A DNA stretch of 64,000 bases. It comes from Notospermus geniculatus (lineage: Eukaryota; Nemertea; Pilidiophora; Heteronemertea; Lineidae). A program made the position numbers and the translations under genes. Below are positions 23,660-36,250 of the stretch, in pieces. The notes under the pieces were generated by a model. It saw nothing but the letters and a program-made list of their open reading frames with translations. It was not told the DNA's origin and searched no databases. The first letter of the stretch is position 1. Each line of letters starts with the position of its first letter. The stretch lies in the NCBI GenBank assembly GCA_002633025.1, contig NMRB01000093.1, forward strand, positions 138,575 to 202,574. The letters are read 5' to 3'.

Positions 23660-26600
23660 CAGGAAAACAGGAGGAGGAGAAAGCCAAGTTCTTACATTCT
23701 CACCACAAATGTACCAAATCTGATCTATTCTGGGTTCTGACATTTTGTGACTGCATCACACGAAAACATCTTCAATGATTCACACATATCAAAAGTTCAA
23801 AGAGACTGAGTTTTTGACAACTACTCACCGTGGCTTCAGAACAGGAAGAATGTGTCAAAGGTTTTGAAAAGTAATGAAAAAGAGCTTCCTTTTCCCCCAG
23901 GGAGACCTTTTGCCATGCTTTCATATGGACCTTGAAACTTTAGGCACATATATCATAATTCACCGACTTTGCTGAGAGCATTTATACATTGTATTAGAGG
24001 AATATACATTGTGAACTCTACTTCGCAGCTTTTTGGCAACAAAGAAGACAGACAGATTGACAGGTCTATTTCATATTTTCAGCTTCTTCTAAAGATTTTG
24101 ACACAATTTGAGTACCTCCCACAGAAATACTCAGTGGTATTCTCAACAGAACCTCCGATTTTCATGATGTTTAAAAAGACATGGCACACAGACAGAAGAC
24201 ATGTTGAAATCAAAGAGGTTTGCAGCCGTGCAATAAGGCAAAGCATGACACGAGCACACAGCGTGTTAAAGTCACGATTCTTCAGCCAGAACTCAATGTT
24301 CAAAGAACAGAGCACACAGGGAGAACATGTCCTGATGTCACCGGAATATTAAATGTACCCAGAGCTCCAGCAAGATTCTTAGTCATCACCTAATATGGGA
24401 CATCAAAAGCAAGAAGGCACATTTAGACACCAAAGCAAAGGACGCCCTTCAAACGTCGGCATGGCCTTCTGGGAGCACTGCATACGGGAACATTTACTGG
24501 ACGCTCGCTTTACGTTCCGTACTGATTAATATTCACGACTGCAATGCGTTTGTGTCAAAGAAGCCTATGTGTCCCCCATGGAAAACATCGTCAAAAGATG
24601 ATAGGAGCATTTGATCAAAGTCAGCTAGACACGAGCCGACAGATGATCTCAACAGAAGAACGTGGTAGACTTCTCCCAAATCAACTGAGGACGAACACTT
24701 CGCTTTGCCATTCAGTATTGCGCAATAAAGTGAGAAAAACAGGAGATCATTTTAGCAGTAAATACCACAAAACCTTAGAAAATATGCTACTGATGCTCCC
24801 CACATTATGATGCATATGCAAGAGATCATTTGAGGTTTTATACATTTTTTCGTTAAATCATATACTGATTTTGTGATTATATCTCTCGAAACTTAATTAT
24901 CAAAACATACACATAGCGCAAACCTGATCTGCGTAGCCAACTTATTACAGACAGAAAACAAACCGCGACAAGGTATAGACCCAAAGCTTTTCCTCAATCT
25001 CACCAAACACAGTTGATATTTTGAGAATATATCAAAATCATCTTCACCAAATTACAAATTTTCAATGAAATATCCGAAACAAATTACCACAAAACAATCA
25101 CAACATATTTAAGAAATTGAAATCAACTAGTTACTACCAGAATCATCTTGATAATGAATGCCTCATTATCATATGCCCAAGCAGATGAGTGTGTACCACC
25201 GACATGTAACCAATGAGCATCGATATGACAATTTACGCCAACCAAGATGGATTCGAGCAACTCAGGCCCCCGATGCAAAAATATCAGCTTGTAACCCCGT
25301 CAAAACCTCCTGGTAAGTACAAATATTTCAACATTTATATTATGAATATCTTGAGATTCAGATTTTGTTCCCATTTTTGCCATAACCCACAACAACACCA
25401 TGAAATCTTAAGAAGAAAGTCTCCCTACCTGCCATCCTTGTCGTGTGGTTAGAAAATGGTTGACACTATAGCCATATGCGTTGAGTAAGTCCACATGACA
25501 GCTACCAACTGTCAAACCACGAATTTTAAATGAACCACACAGTTGCTATGTCCTAAGTCCTCTAGAAGTGTTTTTTCCACTGAGTTATGGTCAAGAAATT
25601 GTCGTTTTGTTCAGCACTTGTGCACATTACGAACGCCCGATCATCACTGTTATCCGCGAGAGTAGCCTGCGTAGTTCTCATCGTACCACCATGCATGTAT
25701 TATGAAATATGAAATTTCATAAAGCTTTGTATAGTTTTGTTCATCGAACATCAAAGCTTCCAATCATTACATATCCATCTTTGTAATTGATACGTTCAGC
25801 GCGGCACATCAAAGTGCTGTACCTGCAGACTTTTAATAGATTAAAGGCTTTGTGAAGTAATTGCATTCAGGCGCTGACGCTCAGTGACGGGAGCGTGGGG
25901 TGCTCCTGGCGAGTCAGGCAGAAAATGATATAGGTGGTCGACGCAGTCTCCGTGATTGTTCTCAGTCCCTGATGATCAAACACCATGTTTTGTCCCCCTC
26001 ATAAATACAGGGATATGGTTAAATGAGCTGATAAAAGGGCAACTTCACAAACACAATGTGCACTCCACGTCAACTAGCCACCGTCTTCTCTCAGCGCTTT
26101 GTGAGCCTACATCTTGAACAATTTCGTTTTTCCCAAACCGAGGCAATGGCAGCCAATCAGAGATTCTGTCTATACTGGGTAGGACTTCTTCATGTATTGT
26201 CTTTTGATTTTAGCAAATTTTGAATATCAAAGGAATTTCTTATGCTTTACTGAACCAAAGACCAATCAAAGAAGATTATAAGCTAGAGTGGGCAATTATG
26301 GCATCATTTTGAAGTCTCCTGAGTGTTCTGTTACTGTGGCTTGATGAGAATCTACACTTTGGCAAAGAGAGATTTGAGGGAAAATGTAAAAGAACACTCC
26401 TCCAATAAGAGCTTTTGATACAATTTTATGTTTTTACGAATGAAAATATTTTAGGTAATTAGAAAAATTGCCTTTGATTATGATCAATCTCACAGTTCCT
26501 ATGAATTTCTTGGCTACTCATAATTTAACATGATGCTGTGTAATATACATCTAAGAGACATTGTACACGATAACATGATCGTTTGTTTATATTTCAAATG

Positions 26601-28967
26601 AAGAAAAATGCCTTTAAAGAAGTTCCATCAAACATAACCAGAATTTTAATGATGATGAGTCTAGCATTTCCCTCATTTTCATATTCTTACCAAAGAAAGC
26701 ATTGATGCACTTACAAGCAAAGGCTGGATGCGTTGCCCCTGGTGTACACCAGGGAAACTTGAATTCTTCATGAGATTTTATCATGGTGTTGGTCATCTGT
26801 AGTTTCAATTGAATTTTTTCACTCCTGCTCATTTGATATTGTTGTAATTTCATCCATTTGTGCTATTACAGCCTTTTGTAATAATATCACTGAATAGGCT
26901 ACAAACACTCTCGACTTCATGTAACAAAATTGCTTTTTTGCAGCCAGGATCATGTCACTAATTACCCAGTATTCAATTTTAACCAATTTACATCATAGTC
27001 ATTTAACTGTTAGTATATCACCACCAAGTCATTTTCACCTCAATAATTCTAACTATAACTTTTATTTTCAGCTGAAATGACATCACCATAATCATTTTGT
27101 ATTCATTATTGAGTTTTTCCAGTCCAATTTTAAGTATTCATCAATTCATCAGTTGATGATGATGACGATGATTGTGAATAACACTCCTATTACCATTTGT
27201 AATTAACACATTTTCTTATTTCCAGGAAATACAAAGCTAAACTTCTCTGTAACTAATGTTAATTTTTACACACTGATAAAGTTTGCAGCTTTTAACAGAT
27301 ATTTTACAGTTTCTAGCTGTTTCCTCCCATCTTGTTTTTTGCGCAAGTACCACACTGTGAAAATTATCAACATTTCAAGTAGAAATGTTAGCTTTTGTTC
27401 GGAAGGACAAATGTCGTATCCTGCATCATGTAATGAAGACCTCTCCATTGTGACGAACTGGACCAGATAATCGGACTATAATGGAATAACCAACCTAATC
27501 TAATATTGATCTGTTCAATCCCAGCTGTATTCAAACGCAACCAATTACGATGGAATCATGCTAAATGGAACAACCGTAAGGTGTCAATGTAAGCACATTT
27601 GAAATGCTCAAGCGATAACGCACTGAACTGGCGCGAAGATGCCACGGAAGGTTCAGCTTCATTTCATTTTGGAAGTAATGCATTTTGCAAGTAAACTAGG
27701 CAAGATAATTTTGTCACCACACCAAAAGCTTGGGGCAATCAAATATAACATGGCTCCATTGCTGTACCGTTGCAATGTTGGCAGTGCAGCTATTAAGACA
27801 ATTAGAGTCACATTCAGAAAAGCAGTGGCTGTGTTTTAGGAGTCTGTGAAGGTAGCAAGTATCCTAAGTGTTAGAATCCCACAGCTAGACCATCACGAGA
27901 TGAGGCAGCCTCACATAATCACATAATGGTCGCCAACCGTCACCATTGTCACGGTGACTATTCCTGTTACACAACATAGGGACCGAGACATCCAATTAGG
28001 CTCCTTTGATCAACTGGACATTGGTCTGATCAAAGCCATGAAATAGTTTGATGTTTCATGATTGGAAATCGCCGTTTCTGATCATAATCCCATGGGTGGC
28101 CATCATACCATAATCGTCTTTGCCATACATGCTATAGGTGTCACAATGTTCTGAGACACCTTGAAATATCAATAGAGTCTAACAAAATGTACAGTATCAA
28201 GGAAGCACACTACAGTGCTGGTATGCTTGGGTGGAAAATGTGCTGAGAAAAAGTATCCTTTTCACATATGACACTACTTTTCTTTACTTCTTGTTAACAA
28301 AGCTAGTCACTGTCTGCAAGCTTAAGGATGTTTTGAATAGTTACTGCTTTGACCAAAATGAAACTGTCCAATATTGTAGACTTCCATGCATTGGCATCAT
28401 TTTTGGATGTTCCATCAAAAGAAAATATGAATGACTGTGATGTAACCAAGAACAAAGAAGGTCCTCGCCAGAAAAAAGTCATTAAGGACAAAAGATTCTA
28501 ATGACATGCACCATCATTAATTTGTCAAACAATTACATTTTGCACGTTGCATGTCTTTAAGGACTTGCAGTGTTATTATCTCATTTTCGTTGATGGCAAT
28601 GCAAGCGGAAATAAGGGGGAAGGCCAAGGTGACACTTGAGGTGAGATGACCCACAAATACCACTTTTATCTCTTGAATGAAGGAAGGAAATAGAAGAACC
28701 TCAAGGTCAAGTGATATATTGATTTTGACCTTGGTAAATAAAGATCAATTGAATTTGAAGGAGAATTGATTTTAAAAGTCAGTCACTATGAATATTTGTG
28801 AGAAATGTTCGATTGTAAGCCTAGGACAGCAAATGTTGAGTGATTTGTGTAAATACATTGGAGGGTAACCAAAACATTACAGTCACACTACAACACATAA
28901 TGCACTTTTAACAACAGTGGATGATTTCTTGATCTGATGCAGGAGGAAACTGGAGCCACCGAGAAAG
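23660..28967. other. Axin intron 2, no gene recognised
   Basis: AT-rich intron. It contains a GATGATGATGACGATGATTG run near 27157 and many ATCAAAG/CTTTGAT heptamers, often paired: 24209, 24614, 25750/25808, 26226/26265/26472 and 28004/28029. No supported exon. Confidence 0.5.
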
Positions 28968-29466
28968 AATAGGAGCTGTCAATGAGTTGACCAATAGGTG
29001 TCACTATGGCCCAATTCAATGCATATAGCGGACCCATTCATTCTTGATTGAGCACCCATCAAGAGAAGTTTCTTTTGAATAGGAGCTGTCAGCGAGTTGA
29101 CCACTAGGTGTCACTACGGCCCAATTCAATGCATCTAGCGGACCCAGTCATTATCGATCGAGCAGCAATCACGTAAATTTTCCTGTACATTGGTCCACTG
29201 AGACTTTGCTGCCATCTGTTGGCAACATGCGCGGCTGACTACTCCTATTGATCCGCTAGAACTTTGCTGCCATCTTTTGGCAATACGCACGGCTGACTGC
29301 TCCTATTGCTTAATTACCTTATAACTCAGCATGGTATAGTATAGATTGTGGGTTTAATTTCTAACTGGCATAAATGTGAATAATCGAAGCAATGTTTCAT
29401 TTGAATTTTGATCTGAGAACTTTGCTGCCATCTTTTGGCAATACGTGTGGCTGACTGCTCCTACTG
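28968..29466. repeat. Compound tandem repeat (two unit types)
   Basis: Unit 1 (AATAGGAGCTGTCA.. to TAGCGGACCCA) occurs at 28968 and 29088, period 120. Unit 2 (CTTTGCTGCCATCT.TTGGCA, then CGGCTGACT.CTCCTA) occurs at 29203, 29259 and 29417. The third copy of unit 2 is separated by about 100 bases of unique sequence. Confidence 0.85.
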
Positions 29467-30109
29467 AAGCCATCCAATGCAATCATTCTCTTCACCATGA
29501 GAAAAGGGTCTGACTGATTTAGAGACTACAGATACCAATGTTTCCATCAATTTCAAAGATACCCTCAGATCCCTTTACTGTGTCAACCACACTTCCTAAT
29601 GAAGGGTCAATGCGTCCAACATTTTCTCTATTTCCAATACACGTACCTGAATTGCTTTTAACCCCAGGCCCATCAGCTTTGTTCCTTCACCCTATGATCA
29701 TGATTCACCCATGCACACCATTTAAAAACAACTGGCTTCATCAAATATTGATGAAAACTTTGTTGTCAAAAGATGCTTCATTCCCAAGATGTCACACATC
29801 CCCCATTAAAATTGTTGCCCAGACCTTCTTTGACTCTTAACTAATTTGAAAGATATATTTTTCTGGTGCGATGTCATGACTGAGACATAAGATTTTTATC
29901 TGTCGTAGTGAAATGCCATCACCACTTTAACAGGCTTTGATGTATGAATTCCAATAAAGGTGCCATCATAAAAGCCTTTGATATCATTTATGGCCAAACT
30001 TAAGATGGATGTATGTTCAGATTTTCTGTGATTTCAGTCAGCAGGTATGGAGGAAGACAATATAGTAATGAATTCAATAAGTATACCCCAAAATGTCTCA
30101 CACCACTGA
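29467..30109. other. Axin intron 2, no feature
   Basis: Non-coding; a chance 100-codon plus frame at 29538-29840 without motif. CTTTGAT pair at 29935 and 29976. Confidence 0.45.
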
Positions 30110-30370
30110 AGTGTTCTAGCCAGGCCAGTTTCAGAGGGCGGTAACACCCTGTTCAAAATTCAGAGTTCCTTTTACCACCCTGTTCAAATTTTTACCACCC
30201 TGTTTAAAAATGTAACTTGCAATGCATTTTCTATTACACCACCCTGTTTGAATTTCAATCCCACCCTGTTTGAGCTTCACTCCCACCCTGTTTGAAAATC
30301 CAGGGCCTAAAAATCATAGGAAAAGGCAGTCATCCCACCCTCTTGGGAAAAATTCCTGCCTGGAACACTG
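30110..30370. mobile_element. Element with AGTGTTC..GAACACTG ends and repeated CACCCTGTTTGAA
   Basis: Left end AGTGTTCTAGCCAGGC and right end GCCTGGAACACTG are inverted. The interior has seven or so copies of (C)CACCCTGTTYRAA. An inverted relative with repeated GTAGGGTGG lies at 37053-37283. Likely a non-autonomous hAT-like element. Confidence 0.75.
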
Positions 30371-31404
30371 ACCAGATGCAATATTAACAGACGTACTTCA
30401 AGGTCCTGAACTGCCCTGAAAGTACTCCTGATAGGTTTCTTTCAACATCCCTTCTCCACTGAAGAGTCTCCCCAAAGTCCTTCAACGTTGTTTTTACTTT
30501 TAGCAGCACTGACCACCAAGAGAAGCGTGGAACATGAGAGATCTCCATTGAATGAGGAGCAAAACTACAATTAACTGCTATCAAAGCCACTGTATGCTGG
30601 CGACACTGCAATTAAGACTGGCCTGTACAAACGATGTCGAACAAACTTGACCAATTACATGAAAAGGTGACTGCTCAGAATTCCAGTCGCATCCCGATCC
30701 ATCAAAATTCAATGAGTGAATCTGTTGTCTCTTTCTACTCGCCCTACAATGATTGCCAACTTCCTATTGAAAGGAACTGGCCATTGAATGGCTTTCGAGT
30801 GCCTCAATTGCATTATTGAGACCAATCTTTGACCAATTATTTCATGTCAGTTTCTTTTTCTACCTAATCCAATCTGGTCGCGGTACATTATGGCCAAGTT
30901 AGAATTTCGCCAGAAGGGGGTGGCAAGTTAATAAAGATGAAAGTGCCGCCGCTGTTTCTGCGACGGTAGATTGTCGGGATGACCTGCTCATACTGCTGAG
31001 CACACAGGTAATATTACCCATCACCGGATACAAACCCAGGCCAATCTGACAGCAGTTGGTCGCAGCGTGTTTTTGATGTATCCAATATTTCCGTATTTAT
31101 GAAATTAACAAAGGGAAAATGCTTTAATCAAGTGAAGCGGGTTGGCAAACCATGAAACTTCAATCAGGGACATAAAAGAAGAGGCGGATTCACTCCCGAC
31201 CAGAGCCAATCACACAAAGGCTTCAAACGTTTAATATTCTCTTTGAGGTTACAGCCTGTTTCATTCAACAATCCAGTTCACAGCCATTAGGGCTTTATAG
31301 AAGCAATTAATGGAAGACAAATCAAATTTTCATATCATGTGTTTTAGACGCTCACTGAACATCCACAATTCCGACACTCCTACTAAATGGAGCAATCAAA
31401 GCTT
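30371..31404. other. Axin intron 2, no feature
   Basis: Non-coding. Heptamers at 30580 and 31395. Nothing else recognised. Confidence 0.45.
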
Positions 31405-31837
31405 GGAAGCCATGTGAAACAGCTGTTTTTCGGCCAGCAAAGTGTAAATGATGCTTCTACCTTTTCGTATATCATACTAAAATTTGAGAAGAGTTTGTTT
31501 GTTTGTCCGTGATAGACACACCTCTGAAGTGACCTTACAAAGCCCGAATTTTGACTTGCCTGATAGATTTTGAAATACTAAGATTTAACGAAAATGACAA
31601 TGCTGTTTACGCATTTTGACATCGTGACATCACTGAGATTTCCGTCGTGTCATCTGTGACGTCGGCAACGTTATATGTGATATAATGACGTCATTACATC
31701 CCCGAAGCGCTCCTAATGAGGTGAAGCGTCTCGCATGACAAGCGCCAGACCTTCTCCCTCCCTGAACGGGTATTGCCTAGTCTCTCAAAATAGCCTTGCA
31801 AGGCCTATTCACACAACAAAATCAGGACACTCAAGTC

Positions 31838-32336
31838 CAGGTGTGGATCCAAGGGAGGTGCACGGGGGCACGCCCCCTCTTTTGGCCAACAATCTGTAAA
31901 ATCGACCGTGAAATTCTGGAATTTGGAACAAATCATTGAAATTCACTGCAGATTTCAATGTTCCTAGATGATCAGGGTTTCCGCCAGAAAAAAAAATGAG
32001 GGTACGGACCAAAAAAAAATTTTTTTTTGAAAAAAAAAATTTTTTTGAAAAATGTTTATTTTCATTTTTATTTGTTTATTTTGGTTTTAAACGATGTTTA
32101 GTGCCATTTTAGGCGTATTTTGAAGCATAAAATCACTTTCCATCGTGAAATATGATGTTAAATGGTGAAAAACAATGAATAATGCTGATAAATATGTGAA
32201 TTTATCAAATTTTTGAGGGTACGGATCCGTACCCTGGAAAAATTTTAGGGTACGGAATTTTACCCATTTTACCCTCTGGCGGAAACCCTGATGATGCAGG
32301 TGCCCCCTCTTTTCCCAAATCCTGGATCCACCCCTG
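31838..32336. mobile_element. hAT-like MITE with GGATCC ends, copy 1 (interrupted)
   Basis: Begins CAGGTGTGGATCCA and ends TGGATCCACCCCTG. The body matches the uninterrupted copy at 33018-33192, but it is split by the 31973-32290 insertion. Confidence 0.82.
31973..32290. mobile_element. hAT-like MITE with CAGGGTTTCCGCCAG ends, nested
   Basis: Left end CAGGGTTTCCGCCAGA and right end TCTGGCGGAAACCCTG are exact inverted copies. The interior has long A/T runs and GGGTACGGATCCGTACCC. ATGAT flanks both sides, consistent with a short target duplication. It sits inside the 31838-32336 element; the paralogous copy at 33018 lacks it. Confidence 0.88.
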
Positions 32337-33017
32337 AAGTCTGAAGTCTGTGAGGCAAAAAGGACATTGTCAGCTTCACCCGTTAACTGTGTAATTTTTT
32401 TTAGTTCTAATTTTTCTTTCTTAAAAAAATTTGCCAAAAAAAGTATTTGACACACAAGGTTTCAGATGTGATATAACGTCCTACACACTGTGAAGCGCCA
32501 TTTCCTNGAAGCCATGTACGTGAAATAGAGTGAAACAGTTGCTTTTTGGCCAGCAAAGTGTAACTGATGATTCTAGACTTTTCATATATCATACAAAAAT
32601 TTGAGAAGAGTTTGTTTGTTTGTGCGTTTGTCTGTGATTTTCTCCAAGACTGACAAACGAATCGCCCCCAAACTTCCTATCACATGTAGACAGACCTCGG
32701 ATTAGTGTCCTTACGAAGCATGAATTTTGATTTGCCTAATAGATTTTGAAATATTAAGATTTAACAAAAATAACAATGCTGTTTACGCATTTTGACGTCG
32801 TGACGTCACCGAGATTTCCACCACATCATCCGTGACGTCGGCAACGTTATGTGACGAAATGATGTCATTACGTCCCCGAAGCACTCCTAATGAGATGTAG
32901 CATCTCGCATGACGCACGCCAGACCTTTTGCCCCCCCCCCCCCATTGAACGGGTATTGTCTAGTCTCTCAAAATAGCCTTGCAAAGCCTCCACACAACAA
33001 AATCAGGACACTAAGTT

Positions 33018-33192
33018 CAGGCGTGGATCCAAGGGGTGTGCACCGGGGGGCCCCCCTTTTTGGCCAACAAATCTGTAAAATCTACCATGAAATTCTGGAA
33101 TTTGGAGCAAATCATTAAAATTCACCACAGATTTGAATGTTCCTAGCACAGCTGGGCACCCCCTCTTTTTCCAAATCCTGGATCCGCCCCTG
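33018..33192. mobile_element. hAT-like MITE with GGATCC ends, copy 2 (intact)
   Basis: Begins CAGGCGTGGATCCA and ends TGGATCCGCCCCTG. About 175 bases, no coding capacity. Further relatives at 59466-59641 and a 5' fragment at 51155. Confidence 0.85.
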
Positions 33193-33240
33193 AAATCTGT
33201 CTTCCACAGACTGATGTGAAGCAAAAAGGACATGTCAGCT

Positions 33241-35411
33241 TTTAGTAATTCTTTGATGGGTAGATTATTATCGAGGCTCCAGTTTCCTCCTTCATTACAT
33301 CACAGAAATAGCTCAATACTGTCGATAGACCAAAAACGGATTTGCAGGGTTAACGGACTCACTCAGCTATGCTACATGAAATATCCATCATACTTCTTTG
33401 ATCTCGAACCGACAGAATCAGTTCTTTCTCTCTGGGTTGGTATTCTTTACAGAAAATCTTTGATGTCAGGAGGGGAGATGAAAAAAGCATTCTGAATATA
33501 AATGACTTAAGAGGCGAAGCAATCGAACATAATAGGTATCCATATGTGGCTCATTTACGAGAAGAAGGCTTATCTTAGAAATGTATTGTGCTGAGGTCTT
33601 TCTCAATGAGGAGGAAAAAATTTGCTATTTTTCAGCCACATCCCCAGAGCAATGGAGCTAATCAGACCATCAGAAGACTACGAACCTCATTTCAGACTGA
33701 TAGTAACTCAATATTGGCCTTGCATTCTGAAGCACCTGCACCATTTCAGCTCTGCCAGTTTCCTCCTACATATCAAAACCTACCTGTTAATTAAGCTTTT
33801 GATGAGCACCAACATGCAACAAAATATTGACGATGTTTCGAACCCCACTATTGATTAAATTCCTTCAGAATTAGGCCTAACAACAATGACCCCCCCCCCT
33901 CTCATTTTGACAAAGTCCCAAAGCCAGGGCCACAAGGGCACATCAAAATTCATTTTGATTCAAGTCGGCAAAGACCAGCACATTTAGAACATAAAACATA
34001 ATCATCACTCCACACTGAACCTACACCTGCAATGATTGAACCCTTTGAAACGGGATGTGCATCAATCTGCTTGATAACCTGTGAAGACATTAGGTATTCA
34101 TTAGGTTCATTTCCATAAAACATGTGCGGTGAACACCCAAAAGCTGCCTCCACCTGTCGTAAATGCCACAAACAATACCAAGTGGGAGGAGCCCATCAAG
34201 CAACTCCATCTATAAAGACAATATGGAACTAAACGTTCTTCATTCATAGACCGCAGAAATGCAAACCATTCTAGTTACTCCATCTATTCACACAAAGAAT
34301 GACTAAAAATTTCTTCAACCTGCAGAATCCATCCAGAATGGTGAAACTGGTGCTGCCATCTGATGATAAAAGCTGACACTATCCAGGGAAATCCTGTTGG
34401 AAGATGCTGCCATCTTGTTTCAAATGCTGTACCTACCTGCACTGTCCTAGCTACACGTTTCCAAGTCCTCCCCAACGCTTAGAATGAAGTCCAATCGGAA
34501 CTGCATAGAAGTTCCTCGGTTGCAACTTTGGAACTTTGCAACACATGCTTACCCAATTACTCAAATGCCATCACCCACTAATCAGACCGCTAGTGAACTG
34601 TGTGGCTGATTAACACTTCGGTCTCACTTAACCACTAATTAAAAGGTGTCAGCACATCAAAGGCATTCCTGGAAGGCCACATCAACTCTGCTGGTATATA
34701 CTAGTACTAGCTTCCAAGTTGGCTTTGTGGACCTGGCTTTACGTACAACAGATTCCACTTCTACACCTTTTGTATCCTTGCAATTTGGATTCGATATCGC
34801 AAAAAGAACATGGTTTTATGCAGCATCAGCGATTATCTTTTACTCCGATACTCCTAAAACCACAGGCCGGCATTGCCTATATGGATCAAGTTGAACTGGT
34901 TGAACAGAACTTGATTACTCAATATATTGCTAAATGGTCCAGACAACTAATTACCTGCTTCTAAATCCAAATTATCTCTTATTAGGCCTATGATATTAAA
35001 GATAATGTATCACGACTTCATTGTTTACATTCATGTTTGTAAACATTGATGTTTACATTATGTTATTTTGGACTTTTTGGACATGCCAACCCACCAAATT
35101 GAATACTTTCGGTATCAAAAGAATTTCTAGAGGGGCACGCCACCAACAAATTACACATAAGACAAAGAAAGACTGGACACAAACAAACAAAATGTAAATA
35201 AACAATGATATTCGTGGCCCGCGAAAATACCTGTGATACATTATCTTTATGCAATGATTGTCAGAGTGCACACAAAAAAGTCGGTTCCACTGAGCAAATG
35301 ACAGTCATTTCGGGTAACAACCATTTTATAATTTACCTGCACATCTATCAAAAGGGTGTCCCAAACGGGTCAACCATGTCGAGAACCATTTGAAAGCAAA
35401 AACCAACTTAC
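33241..35411. other. Axin intron 2, no feature
   Basis: Non-coding intron next to exon 2. A C-run near 33890; heptamers at 33396, 33468 and 34656. A few CTGCCATCT words near 34350-34410. No exon recognised. Confidence 0.45.
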
Positions 35412-35552
35412 ACACTGCTGTCTGTGAGGGACATGGTTTCATCTGTGAGGGCATCGCTGGATAAACTTTGCAGTTCGCTATCTTGTGCCGAAACTGGAGC
35501 ATATGAAACATGGTAGGGATTGGGTACCTTCCCGCCAGTATATGATGTAGAC
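35412..35552 (-). CDS. axin: Axin coding exon 2: conserved serine-rich linker
   Basis: 141 bases read 1 + 46 codons + 2. The acceptor is TTGTTTCAG before 35552 and the donor is TGT|GTAAGT after 35412. The peptide contains NPYHVSYAPVSAQDSE and LQSLSSDA..., ending SLTDSS. It lines up with the vertebrate Axin stretch between the RGS domain and the GSK3 site (NPYYVNAGYALAP, then SLSSDADTLSLTDSSV). The split last codon is completed by C of the next exon to give valine, as in vertebrate SSVDGIPP. The first half of this exon and its acceptor are duplicated just upstream at about 35611-35690 (separate entry). It sits between introns of about 12.6 and 19.3 kb. Confidence 0.93.
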
Positions 35553-35623
35553 CTGAAACAAGTAAAAGATATATGTTGATTAAGGGCAAAATAGACATTA
35601 GGTGATACATGTGGCCTACGTAC

Positions 35624-35678
35624 GTGAAACATGGTAGGGTTGGGTAGGCCTATATTCCCACCCGTATACGATGTAGAC
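35624..35678 (-). pseudogene. Tandem duplicate of the 5' half of Axin exon 2 (possible cryptic exon)
   Basis: About 80-100 bases around 35611-35690 repeat the acceptor and first part of Axin exon 2 (35500-35600). The copy keeps a polypyrimidine/CAG acceptor before 35678, codes STSYTGG at its start, and then loses frame through small insertions. By chance or design it ends at CAC|GTACGT, a usable donor, giving a 55-base exon. 55 is not a multiple of three, so including it would shift the Axin frame. Most likely a dead duplicate; alternatively a poison exon. Confidence 0.6.
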
Positions 35679-35960
35679 CTGAAAAAGTTTAAAAGATATG
35701 TTTATTAAAGGCAATTAAACAGACATTAGATGATTTTATGTGCCATTCATCTTCTTGTGAGTTCAAAACATGGAATCTGGATTTAAAGGGGTTATAGGAG
35801 AACTTCTTAGTCATATGCTCAACTGCCAATGAGACTAGCATTAGTTTTGCTGATTTTTCACCTGAATGTTGATTTCTAATCAAATTACACCCACACACTG
35901 TATTGTATTTCTGAAATTCTAATTAGCCCAGAAGAAAGCCCAGCTAATGGCGTGAAAGGA

Positions 35961-36250
35961 TTAACCCTTTCGCTGCGTCAGCCATTATTACGCAATGCCA
36001 CGCAGTGCTGCGCCTCAGTTCGTCCGTGGAGGCACCTCCCAACGGCGCCAAAAAAATTCAAAAGTGTCGCCATCTATTGGTTCCTGATCAAACTAATTTT
36101 CCCAAGTGTGTATACCATTTTTAAAGCTGCTACGGCCAGTGCGTGACAAGTATCAAAGCTGAGGGGCATGACGTGCACTGCACGTCACCCGCACGGGACT
36201 GCGCATGTGCCATGACGTGTATTGCACGTCAAATGCACCGAAAGGGTTAA
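35961..36250. mobile_element. piggyBac-like MITE
   Basis: Flanked by TTAA on both sides with ends CCCTTTCGCTGCG and (inverted) CCCTTTCGGTGCA. TTAA target duplication and CCYTT ends are the piggyBac pattern. CpG-rich interior with CACGTCA motifs; no transposase. It lies in Axin intron 1. Confidence 0.88.

Larger units (their letters stand above)
31405..33240. repeat. Direct segmental duplication, two copies of about 0.7 kb
   Basis: Copy 1 (31405 to about 32378) and copy 2 (32505 to about 33240) share a long colinear series of blocks, e.g. GAGAAGAGTTTGTTTGTTTG, GCTGTTTACGCATTTTGAC and CTAGTCTCTCAAAATAGCC, with moderate divergence. Copy 1 carries an extra insertion at 31973-32290; copy 2 has extra bases near 32625-32700 and a poly-C run near 32930. 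Confidence 0.88.
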
